Positions 13,701-25,900 of a stretch of 64,000 nucleotides of DNA are shown here, one piece after another. The stretch's first letter is position 1. Each line of letters opens with the position of its first letter. The notes beneath the pieces were generated by a model that was not told the DNA's origin, did no database searches, and worked only from the letters and a program-made list of their open reading frames with translations. The translations under genes were made by a program, and so were the position numbers. The DNA is from Nemopilema nomurai (taxonomy: Eukaryota; Cnidaria; Scyphozoa; Rhizostomeae; Rhizostomatidae), in contig ML133380.1 in assembly GCA_003864495.1 (NCBI GenBank), positions 434,001 to 498,000 on the forward strand, in the 5' to 3' direction.

Positions 13701-16700
13701 TTTCTCATAAGGTGTCTCTTGGCTACCTTGTGCGTCTGATTGAAGCTGTTGCTGCGTTGCACTGGCCTCTGCGTAAACAGGTTTATTAGCCGTAGTTGCC
13801 TGTGCAGCTGTCGTTTCACTTTGCTCAGTCACAGGGTTCGTGGTCGTTACATTAGGTGCTTGCAATGAAACGCCCAGGGCATTGTCTGCACTTTGCGCAG
13901 CAGCCGTGTTTTGACTCGTTGCTTCTTGCTCCTCCGTTTCCTCGTTGCTCTGTTGCCCGCCTTGGGTTGTTGCGTATTGGTTGTCGCCAGCTGGTTTAGT
14001 GGTTGGTGCTGCCGTGGTAGTCATGACTACTGCATTAGCTGCTGCTGTTGTTGTTTCTGCAGGATTCGCTGCATTTCCATTTGTAAACAATTGCGCGCCT
14101 GATTCTGTTGTGGTCTGGACACTGGGTTTTGTGGTTGCTGCTGTTGTAGTGGACTCTGTGTTTGGAGCTGCAGTCTGGGGAGCTGTTGATGCCGTCGTTG
14201 CCTCATTTTGACTTTCCGTCATGGAACCATTGGTTGCTTTGCTTGAAGACGGCGTTGTTGTTGTTGTGGATTCGCTCGTGCTCTGGGCCTTAGTTTCTGG
14301 CGTCTTTTCGGACGTTGTTTTGTACTCTTGGCTCGTCGTAGGCAGGGAGTTTGTTGTTGTTGACTCTTCGGTGGTGAATTTTGTAGACGTTTCAGCTTTC
14401 GGTAACTCTGCGTCGCCCTGCTGGCTCGTCGTCGTATCACTACTCACTGTCGTCGTCTCACCACTCACCGTCGTCGTCTCACCACTCACCGTCGTCGCCG
14501 ACGCCGTAGTGCTTGCTTTCGTTGTCGACAAAGTGGTCAACGGCGTTGTTGTTGGATAGTTCACTCTTGTAGTTTCACTCTGGGTTGTAGCATTTGCACC
14601 AGTCCAATTAGGCGCTGACGGTGTGTCTGTATCTCCACTCTGCTTCATTGTGGATGTGACAGCATTAGTTGGAACAACATTGACATCACTCGAAGTTGTT
14701 GTTTCTGCATTTGTTGTTGTTGTTACTTCTGCTGGAGTAGAGGCTGTGACCGTCGTCTCTTTTTCTGTTGTTGCTGTTGTTGTGTCTGTTGCTGCTGTTG
14801 TTGTCGCTGTAGCTGCGGTTGTTGTATCTGCAGCTGCTGTCGTTGTTGTTGTATCTGCAACTGTCTGGACATTCGAAGGCTTCTGGGTTGTATAAACAGC
14901 TGCACCACCTGTGGGGTTCACTGGGCCCTTTGAAGGGTTTGACGTCACAGCATTTGAGGGCAGGTTTTGCGGCTCCAGCTGGGTTCCGTTGCCTTGCGCA
15001 TTCAGCCCTGCACTTGGCTTCTGCGTCATAGCAGGCGTTCCCGTTGTCACCGTCGTCTGGTTCTGCACGTTTGAAGGAATCGTGTCAACCTTTTCAGTGA
15101 CCGGCTGCTCTGGAGGCATCGTGGCTGTTTTGTTGTTCGGAGGTTGATTGACTGATGCATCACTACTTGATTCCTGATTGGACAAACGATTAATCACTTT
15201 TGATTCATTTAGAATGTAGATATACAAATACAAAGGGAATTGTGATACGAAACTTTAATGTACCTATATCTACTCGTAACATTAAAATTAGTCCCACAAA
15301 GTGGTCAAAACATTGGCTTTTCGTGCCGCGAAGTTCCAGATTACAGATGTCTGTCCGATATTTACCTCTGGGACGATTTCGTACTCTGTCGGTCTGGTCA
15401 CTGGCGGCCTTCGTGTTGTTGCTGTTTGCGGCCGAGTTGTCTCCGTGTGTATCGTAATAGCTTGCGTTGGCGTTGTAAACCGCGGACCCCTGCTTGTCGT
15501 TTCCTCCTTGCCTTGCCCATTTGGAACAGTGGTTTCCTGCGCAGAATTGGTCGTTGTCTCTGCCACTTGCGTAACCACCGCTGGGGCCTTAGTCGTCTGG
15601 TTTGTCTCTGCTTCCGGGTAATAAGTGACCTTCCTGGTACCGTCTGCGCTTGTCTTTGGCGCCTCCGTAGTCGTTAGCTCAGACTGGCTCTGCGATACGG
15701 GAGCGTTCTGTTGCTGCGCTGCAGATGTCTCTGATGACGTAACACCGGAGCCAGGCGTAGTTAGGCCTTGTGCACTGCCGGCGTCTTTCGTTGTAGGCTT
15801 TGTTGTAGGCATCAGCATTGTGGCAAGTTTTGCGAAGATCGCATCCACGTCAGCGTCTGACTCTCCTTTTTTGCCATTTTCTGCAAAAGATTTGGTGTCA
15901 ATTCCAGATTCACCCAGTGTTATAGTATTCAAAGTTGTTGAAAAACTCTGCCAGTGATTTTTTATCCTGGCAGACTTTTGGTTGAATGCAAAAAGATTTT
16001 AAGCATATTCTAGATCCAGACCTGCCCCTGTTACATTTACCTTGAATTTTTACTTTTTGTCAGTTTTTGTCTTTTTGTCTGTTTTTGTCTTTTTTCTTTG
16101 TTTTTGTCTGTTTTTGTCTGTTTTTGTCTGTTTTTGTCTGTTTTTGTCTTTTTTGTCGTTTTTGTCTTTTTTTGTCTGTTTTAGTCTGTTTTGTCTAATA
16201 CCTTCAAAGATGTGATTGGTCATTTAAGTCAATACCTCGTGGCACCAAACGTCATTGTCTAGATCCTATTCGTCTAATACATACTACTTTCCTTTGTGTG
16301 CCACATTTGTTATTTGTGACTGTCAAATAGCAAGTGGATTACCTTTACTTGGCGTTTTAGTTGGCGCCTCTGGTAGAATGGGGGTATAAACAACCTGTCC
16401 GTCATCGCCCTTCGAGGGTATGTTTGGGGGCATTTGCGCCTGGGGACTCAAGGTCGGTCGCTTCCACGTAGCAAGTTTGGCAAATATGCTATCCATGTCT
16501 GTTGTCTTTGGTTGTGATGTAATCTTCTCTGGCTCCTTTGTTGTTGTCTCCAATGGCAATGCTGTTGCCAGGCGACCGTACATCGCAGATAGATCAACCT
16601 CGTTGGCCTTCATCTTTCCGTCTGCTACAGGTGCTGCAGTTTTCCAAGTCACGGGACTTTCTTTAGGCCTGGTAACAGTGTTGACGCTGGGTTTGTTGAC

Positions 16701-19700
16701 TGCCTCTTGTGCACCCGGTGGCCTCCCTTTGCCATACTTCAGCTCCCAGTTTTCGATTTCCGACAGATAAACATCGTAATACTCCTTCACAGCCCTCCAT
16801 GGGTCGTAGCCTTCGTTTTTATCTTCCTCTTTTTCTTCCTAATTAAATTGACGAAAATTCGTTTACAGACAACTTTCTTGCAAAGCTGAAAGCTATTTTT
16901 TTTTACTTATTTTGCTCATTTCCTTTACCATGGTTTATCGAAAACAGTAAGAAGGAGTTTGGAAGGGAGTAAGTTGTTAGTCAAAATGCTAATGAAAGGA
17001 GGACTTTGCAATGCGTGCCGATCTGATATTACAATTTTATCACTTACGGTCTTAATATTTGACCTTTATGCGTCAATCTTAATCTGCCAATTGCCCACCC
17101 GACTTATGGATCCACTTATGTTTCTTACTACAAGTCAACGATCAATTCAAAGTCATCCCACATTAATAGCCCACAACTTCTATATTTTGAATGGTTATTG
17201 TACTAGGTGTTTGAAATAGGTCTTTGCGTCGATATATAAACATTTAAGCGTGCGCGTTTGCAATGGTCCAAAGAGAACTACCAATATACCTTGATCTCTT
17301 GTGTAAGGTCGTTGTAATCTTTCTGACTCAACATAGTTGCTGGATAGAATGTCATGTTCTCATTCTCAATTCCCTTCACGTATTTGTTATACCACTTCTG
17401 TATGCCGAGCAAATATTGAGAAATGAAATTGTTTCCCGGTGCAACGCTGCCTCCTTCATAACTGAGCGTACTGCCACCTTTCGTTTTCTCTGTTGTTCCA
17501 GTCGAATTCGTGCCACCTTCTTCTAGCCTCGAGCTTGTTGGCCTGGCCTCATTTCCACCACCATACACCATCTCAGTCAGACTTGATGATGTTGTGGTTG
17601 CTGTTGTTGTTGTTGTTGTCTGTTTGTTCGCATCATTGCCCTGTTTTTCGTAAGCAGATGGAACCGCCTCTGCTCCTTCGTATGGCTTTTCCTTGCTCAA
17701 TACTCGGTTACTCTCATCGCTACCCGCAGATGGCTTTTCGGGAATGGCCTCTGACTTATAGATGAGTGAATCTGTCTGAACGACTCCTGGTTTTTCAGTA
17801 CTCGCCCTAGTGATTGTCTGCGTTCCAGGCTTCCAAGATGGCTGCGTATTGTTCGATGGGCCTATCTGTACTTCAGGTGCTACAACTTTAGGCCCTTGCT
17901 CTACGGTCGTTGTGTTGCCCTGCTCTACCGGCTGCATGTTGAACCCAAACGGCCTGGCGCTGAAATCCTGAATCTCCTCCGTCGTTCTCGCCGCAGCCTG
18001 CAAGTTGCTGGCCGTAATTGGCTTCGTGGTTGGCGAAACAGGTTCACTTGGCGTAGTCGTGGCCGGGAATGTTCTTGTTTTGTTAACTGTTTGCTGGTAC
18101 ACGTGCGTGGTGCGTTGCTCTGGGTTCGAAGTTACTGTTTGGAGATTCTCTTGCACGTGGTTTGTCTTTACAGCAGGGGCGGCGCTGCTTGTTTTCACAC
18201 TGCTTGTGCGTGCTGCTTCACTTTCGGTTGTGTATACGTCATTCCTTGTGGTTGTCTGCTCCCCAGTCTCTTTATCACTGCTCGTGTCTGTCTTCCTCTC
18301 ACTAGACGCAGTGTATACCACTTGTGGCGCTCGCGTTGTCTTGCTTTCTTTAGTTGTGTATGTAATCAATTGACTCTCGTTCGAAGTAGCAGCTGTGGTC
18401 TGTGGCCTTTTTGTTGTTGTAGTCTCGTATTCATTCTCCCACGTGATGCGATCTACTTTTGTTGACGGCCCAGCCTCGGTCTTTTCATTGCTTTCTGGGT
18501 TATTTGTAGTGACCACGTCCGGTACTTTCCATTGAATGTCCTCCGTCGTTGTCTTCTCCCCATGACTCGTTTTCGGTGTTGCTGTTGTTGTTTGCATGAT
18601 TTCAGTGGATTCCGTTGTTGTTGTTGTTTGCTCTTTTTCCTGCTCCTTGGTTGATGTTGATTGGGTTACGTAGTTGTATAATGGCGTCGTTTCTGTTGTT
18701 TTCTCTTTGGTAATTCGAACATATGGCGTCGTGGTACTAGCTAAAGATGGTGGCACTGTTGTTGTCATATCCATCACACTTGCTATGATCCTGTCGACAT
18801 CCTTCTCGGCTTCACTTTCTTTTTCCTTGTCTGGTTTTCCTGCTGTCGACGTTGGCCTTCTTTGTTGCTCTGGCTCATACGGCGTCGTCGAAACGAGTCG
18901 ACTCCCGTTCTCTGTTGTTGTTTGCTTGGTTGGCTCAGGGGGTGCGGTCGTTGTCTCCAACTCTAATTGATAAACGCTCTCCGTTGTTGTTCTTTGAGTT
19001 GGCAAAGGCTCCTCGTCGTCGTCTTCCATTGAAGACGGTCAACGCGCTCCGTTGTTGTTCTTTGAGTTGGCAAAGGCTCCTCCGTCGTCGTCTTCCATTG
19101 AAGACGGTCAACGCTCTCCGTTGTTGTTCTTTGTGTTGGCAAAGGCTCCTCGGTCGTCGTCTTCCACGGGAGGCCGTCGACATTCTCGGTCGTTGTCCTT
19201 TGAGTTGGCAAAGGCTCCTCCGTCGTCGTCTTCCATTGAAGACGGTCAACGCGCTCCGTTGTTGTCCTTTGAGTTGGCAAAGGCTCCTCGGTCGTCGTCT
19301 TCCATGGGAGGCCGTCGACATTCTCGGTCGTTGTCCTTTGCGTTTGCAACGGCTGCTGCGTCGTCGTGGTCCATGCCATCTGATCGTCATTTTCAGTTGT
19401 TGTCCTTTGACTTGACTCCGCACTCTTTGTGGTGGTTTCAAGATTCTCGCTCGAGACCCCTTGATCTGCATTTCCTGTTGTTGTTGCCTGCACGCTCTCA
19501 GAGCTTTCTGTTGTTGTTTTATATTGTGAATTATCCGGAACTTTCTCCGTTTCTTTGGTGTTACTTTCGCCTTCTGGTTTCTCTGTCGTTGTAACATATG
19601 ATGTTGCTGTTGTTGTTGCTTCTGCTGTTGTTGTTGCTTCTGTTGTTGTTGTTGCTTCTGTTGTTGTTGTTGCTTCTGTTGTTGTTGTTGCTTCTGTTGT

Positions 19701-19885
19701 TCTTGCTATGGTTGGAGCCCTTGTTCCTTCACTATTCATAATCACTTGTGCAAGACCTTCATTTGAGTCCGTGGTTGCTGTCTTTAAAGAAGATGCCTCC
19801 GTTTCAGGCGTTTCCTGTGCTCTAGCGGTTGTTGTTGCTCTATTTGCTGACTGCGTCGTGGTTTCTTCCGCTGTCGTCAACTGGG

Positions 19886-19916
<31 letters not shown>

Positions 19917-22900
19917 GTGAGCTCTTCAGTCTCCGTTGCTAGAGTTGTCCTTGGCGTCGTAGTCGCTTCGGTTTTAGGCTGCGTCGTTGGGTTCGCTTTC
20001 CACGTCGGCTGAGCATTTATTCCAACTATTTTGTTGAAAATGCTGTAAATTTTGTCAACAAGCGAGTTTTGCCTCTCTGTGGTCTTTTGGCTGGTCGACT
20101 CACCACGCGTTGTTGTCTCAGATTTCCTAGTAGGGACTGCTGTTGTCAGAACGGCATCTGTCTGTCTCTTGGTTTGCTGTTCAGTTCGCGCCGGAACCGT
20201 CTCGGCCTCTTTTGCAGCCGTTGTTGGCCGTTCGGTCGTTTTTACCACATCCACCTCCGAAGTGACCGGCCTCTCGGGAGGAGCCAATCCTCCGTGAGTT
20301 GGGGTTTCGGGTGGGGGTTGCTCCAGTGGAGAAGAGCTCTGAGTGTTTGCTTTGGTAGGGTGGTCTTCTTTCGTGCTCTGCTTTGTACCAGTTGCCTTCA
20401 CTTTCGACGTTGGTGCTTCAGACGGTTTCTGTCCGGTCGTCAGTACCCGATTGCTGGGTCGGCCCGTTGTTAGTCGGGCTGTAGTCGGGCGGACTGTTGT
20501 ACTAGCCGTTTTACTAGCAGTAGTTTCCATCTCTGTGGTTGTTGTACTCTCCGGTGTCTGGTACGACTTGCCTGTCGACTTAACGGTCCCTTCTTGCGCT
20601 GTATCTGCTTTTTGCGACGGCTGAGATGTCGTTCGCAATCGTGTCTCTTCTTTGTCACCTCTTGTACTGGCCTTGGCTGAAGTCGTCATTGGCTTTTCTG
20701 TAGTTTTTTCTGTCGTAGTATCCAAGTCGATCCTTTCACTTGTTGCCTGTTGAGTGAATTGTCAATCATAATTACCAGTTAAATACGAAATGAACGTGAT
20801 ACGAAGCTTCGCAATTGCCGGAAAAGCTATTGTGAATTACTTATTTATCTGATCTATGTTTTCCTGTGAATGGTAGAGAATAACATTCGGTTGTAACTAA
20901 TGATTTAAAGCAGTTCATGTTCTTTTATTTTTCTTTGAATATTTGAATATGTTGGACCATATTTGTTTTGGTGCGCTCTTTCACAAACTAATGACTTCAA
21001 AAGGTCTTGCATACCAACTACCTTATCGCGTTGCCAATTTAACTTTGAAGTGCAGTACAAGTTACCTTTCTTGTTGTTCCGGCCTCTTTGGCACTGGGTT
21101 CTCTTGTCGTTGTAGCTTCCCCTTGCTCAGTTGGGCCTTGGGTCGTTTTGGCTTCCCCTCTTCCAGTTGGCTCCGGTGTTGTTGTGACTTTCCTGGTTGG
21201 CTCAGGTGTTGTTGTGGTTCGCCTTCTTGTTGGCCTCGTTTCCGTGTCATTTACGTATAACGGATTGAATTGCCTTTCGACTTGGCTTCCCGTTGGAGAA
21301 GATGGGGACTTTTGGCCTAAAGTGGTTCTAGTCTGGGATAATGTCGGTTTTTTCTCATACAATCTTCCACCTTCTTCATTTGTCAATCCTTTATCGTTTA
21401 ATTCTGTGAGTAAAATGCAAGGTAAATTTTGTCAAGATAAATTATCCTCTAACAAGATTCACTTTTTTAAGAAATCTGGCACTGGGTAGGAGTATTACTG
21501 AGATACCTAAAGGTTCGCCATATCTGTGCATCGTATGGCCCTTTCAACGTCGCATCGTTCAAGTTGCATCATATGCGGGTAGGCGATTGATCACATACGT
21601 ACTTGAAAATGCGATTAACCTGATCATCAAACAGACAAACAGTTACAATGTGCAGACGGCTGCTTGGTGATTCCATTAATTGAGGAACTCGAAGTAAAAC
21701 TAAGAGCCGTCCTGCTTTGATATTCTCAAGCGTTGCGAATGCGATCAGATGAAGAATATATCGCAAATACCTTTTATCGACAGGGGCTGTTTGAATGCAG
21801 GCGGCAATGCCAATGGTCCGTATTGTAGACTATGCCATTCATTGTCTTTGTTTTGATTTTCAGGTGACGTCACATCTTCGTCGCTATCCTTATTATAAGT
21901 AACAGGCGCTGGCGTTGTGATGGAGAGAAGCCGCTGCCGCTCCTCCTCATCCTCCTGCGCTTTGATGCGCTCCTCTTCCGGATTGAATACCTGATGCGGT
22001 ACGACAATGTTGGTTTGGTCCGCAACTGGCGGTGCAATGTCCGACTGATACGGCAACGCTGCCTTCTGCTCGCCATTGCTCGTTGTCTCATTCAGCGTTG
22101 CGTAGTCCGCACTCGGCGTTGCGTAGTCCGCACTCGGCCTTGCCGTCGTCAACACCGTTCTCGACGTAGTTTTGACTGTGGGCCTGCTTGTGGCCAACAT
22201 TGCCGGCTTTGTTGTATTAAGAATAAGCTCTTCCTCCTGCTCTAGCTTTTCGGACGGGAACGGGGCCGGGGCCTCGCTTTGAGGGCTTACTCTATTCGGC
22301 GTCGTTGCTAGGATACTGTCGTTCCTACTCTGACTTGGCCTTGAGGTTGGGTAGGCCAGACCAGGAAACACAGTCGGGTAGTCCTTCAGTGGCGTCTCAC
22401 TCTTGCTGGTTGTTGATGGCTTCTTCGTTTGAATTTTGTTTACTTCAATCGGAGATGGTGTCATTGTCCCGTTTGCACTGAAAACTGTTGGCAAGACTTT
22501 CTGGCCGTGTGCAGCTTCGGTGGTCTGGGCTCTATAGGGCTGCCTAGTAGGCTGCGCAGTGGCTGGCTGCGCAGTGGTAGTATTGATGGAATTTTCGTCT
22601 ACTTCCAGAACTTTCGAGTCGTTTATGGTTGGTTTCAAGTCCGCCTGATCAAGTTTAGGCCGGATGGTAGCTGCAACTGTTCTGAAACGCGGCAAGCCGG
22701 TTGGACGAGTTCTCTCTTCGCTTTCTTTCTCTGTAAAATAATCACAACGTATTCAGGCTGTATTTCACTGCATTATATATATATGAATAAGCTAGTCAAA
22801 CAGCCAATAGCTGTCAAAGCAACGCAATCATTGAATAGAGTTAAGTTACCACACAAAGTATAATAATTAGCATTCTTCTCTGCATAGAGAGTCAAAGATT

Positions 22901-25900
22901 TAACATGGACTTACCTTCCTTTGGATTAGTCCCTTCGGACGCAAGAGATGGCCTCTGTGATTCATCTGCTGCCTTTTGTGTCCCATACGGTTGGTTACTG
23001 GCCGGGTAAGTCGGTCGTTGTCCTGTCGCATACGACTCTTGCCTCTCTCTACCGAACGTCGGACTTTGTCCTTGAGTTGGTCGGTACCCAGTCGTGACGT
23101 TTTGGTTCTGCGTCGGGTAGCCTATTGGATGAAGTGTTATGGTAACTTATTGGAATACTTAAAAATACTTAGAAATATAGCAGGACAAGTTTCACTATAG
23201 GAAGTTTAATTTAATTGTAAATACTAGTGTAAAATGGCCCAGGCTACATGTTTTTACAAATATTCAATGCTCAAACATTATTTCACATATTAAGTCCGAC
23301 TTGGTCCCGACTGAGAGACAATATGCTGATGGAGAGGTTTTTCAAATAGGCGTTTTTCTGCCACAACCAATGCTTCTTTAGCCAAACTTTACCTGAGGTG
23401 GCTTGAGATGGCCTTTGCGATTGATCAGACTCTTTATGTGTCGGATACGTCTGTTTGCTGACCTTTTCCGTCGGACGATTTCCTGTCGTGTAGGACTGTT
23501 GTCTCTCTCTGTCATCCGTCGGACTCTGGTTCTGAGTTGTCGGATACCCTGCCGTTCTGCTCTGATTTTGTGACTGAGAACCTGTTAGGAGAAGGATGGA
23601 TATTGAAAAGATAAGTAATCTCTAACTTCTTGGGAGGAAATGATACAGTTGCCTTCTATCCAAGTAGAGAACTAAGTTGGGAGTTGACATTAGCTTTGTC
23701 TTATTGATCTTTAGTCAAATTCCTGCTTTATGTCTCGTATTATAGCCTCATTCAATCTTACCCTGCTTTGTTGTGGGTCCTACCACTGATGCTGTCGCGC
23801 TATTATACGGACCCTGTCCTTGCGTGGAAGCGCTGTATGTCGGCCTCTCCCACTGGCCCGCGTTTTCTGCCGTGCCGGCTTCCTCTGTTGGTCTGCTTGC
23901 AAACGTTGGTCTGTTTTCTGTTGGGCCCTCCGAGTAATTCCTTCCCTCCGTCTGGCTATATCCCGCAGTTGGCCTCTCTGATGTCCCCTGTGCCTCTTTA
24001 TCCTCTGGTGCGCTCGTCGTTTGATATACATCGTTGGGCGGGTACGTGTTCTGCGTTTTATACCTACCAGTGGTTGCTGCCTGCTGATAAGCATTCTCAC
24101 CTGGCGACTTGGTTCCTTGTTTCCCTGTCGCTCTGTTTTCATTATCTGTTGTTGTTGCAGCTTGGCCTGTTTTCAACGCCCCTGTGTTCACTGTATTAGT
24201 TGAATATTTGCCGTAGCCGACGGGTACAGTAGGCCTCTCCTTTGGAGCATTTCCTGTTGATTTCATGTTTTTATTCGTACTCTGGCTGGAGATTGCGTGT
24301 GAAAACCTTTCCTGAAGAGGATGAGTCACTCTCTCCACAGCAGGTCGATTCGCACCTGTACTGGTCTGAACAGCTTTGCCTGTCACTGGCCCCCCTGTCA
24401 CTGGCCCCCCTGTCATTGGCCCCCCTGTCATTGGTCCGCCTGTCCTTGGTGCGCTTGTCATTGGTGCAGCTGTAGCTTTTGTCCTCAATGCTGGAACTTC
24501 CATATTTTTTGTTGTCGTCTCCGTTGTTGCTGTTGTTGTCGGTGCATACTTGGGTCGGGTCAGGCCCTCTTGGTATGGCCCCTCAGTGGGCTCCGGTTCT
24601 TTGCTTTCCGAGCCAACCCCGCCTCCTGGCAATTTAGGCGTCGTCAGGACAACAGGAAAGTCGGGGATTCGTGTGAATGTTTGTCGCATGGTCGGTGCTG
24701 GCGGCATTTCGGTCGGCTTCGAGGTGCTCAGAGCTGTTTTATTCGGCCTCCATGTCATGTTGTGCGTTTCATCCGGTTCGTTCTCCACTTCGTTCAACAT
24801 CGGCATCTCCTCGTTTGTCCCGTTAACCTGCGGTGGAGCTGCGGTTGGTGCTTTGAATGTTTTACCATACTGTCCTTCTTCCTGCTCTGTAACGCGGCTC
24901 GACGGGTAGATAAGCTGACCGATGGCTGGTCGCGTCAACGGGCCTTTCACACTGCCAGCTCTTCCTGTGGGGGTGTAGCTCTTGGCTTCGGGCATCATCG
25001 TGGTTATTGGTGACTTTGAGTACTGGTACTGTGACAATGACAGTGGGCTTCCAGGTGTGGTCTGTGGCGCAGCTGTTGTCTGTGGGACATTTTCATTCTG
25101 TTCACTGGCTGGTGGGGTGAGGGCTTCAGGCCTGTTGCCCTCTGAGGTTGCTTGGTATACAGGTTGGTGCTTCGCCTTCTTCCCTTTGATGAACGGGTAC
25201 TTCTTTTTGCTCTTGCCATGCCTGTGTTTGCTGGTGGCCTGACCGCCAGGCCTAGCCTCTGCTTGCCCCTGCGAAGCTGTTGATTGTTGCAAGTTGCTTT
25301 GTCCCCCTGAGGAATTCACCTCAGTATAATTGCTCCCACCAGCGGGCAGAGCAGGTTGTGCCAGCTCGGGCACATTTGGTCTGCTGGGAGCCGCATTGTC
25401 CCAATTGGTGGCAGCTGTGTCGTCACTACCCTGACATGTTTGCTCACTGGCATCATTCTGCCCCTCTGTCTCACTTTCCTCATCGTCTTTTATATCACTA
25501 ATCTGTTGTTGTTGCTGTTGGCTCTGCTGCTCAGCCGGTCGCTGTTGGCTTTTTTGATTAGTAGGCCTTTGTTGTTCATAGTCTTGGTGCCCGTTTGGTC
25601 TTTGGTGCCCGTACGGTTTCTGTTGCCCGTATGGCCTTTGTTGTCCATTGGGCCTTTCCTGTTCATCTTCCGATGCATCTTGGGCATCGTTAGCATTCAC
25701 TTGATTGTCTTCTCCCACGGCCGGCTGTACGCTTTGGGTGCTCGGAGTCCTTGCCTGCTCAGTTGGCCTTTGTTGTTGCTGTTGCGTTGGTCTTGTCTGT
25801 TGCATACTACTTTGTGGTGGCTGCTCTCGCTGCTCTTCATCTGGCGGAAAGTCAGCCTCGTTCGCTGGAGCGCGAACTGGAGGTAATGTTGGCTGAGGAG

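Noticed and set aside
13893..20660. Plus-strand hydrophobic Val/Leu-rich frames opposite gene 1
   Set aside because: They are the complement of Thr/Ala/Gln codons (ACA/ACG gives Val/Cys/Leu) and only mirror the real minus-strand exons.
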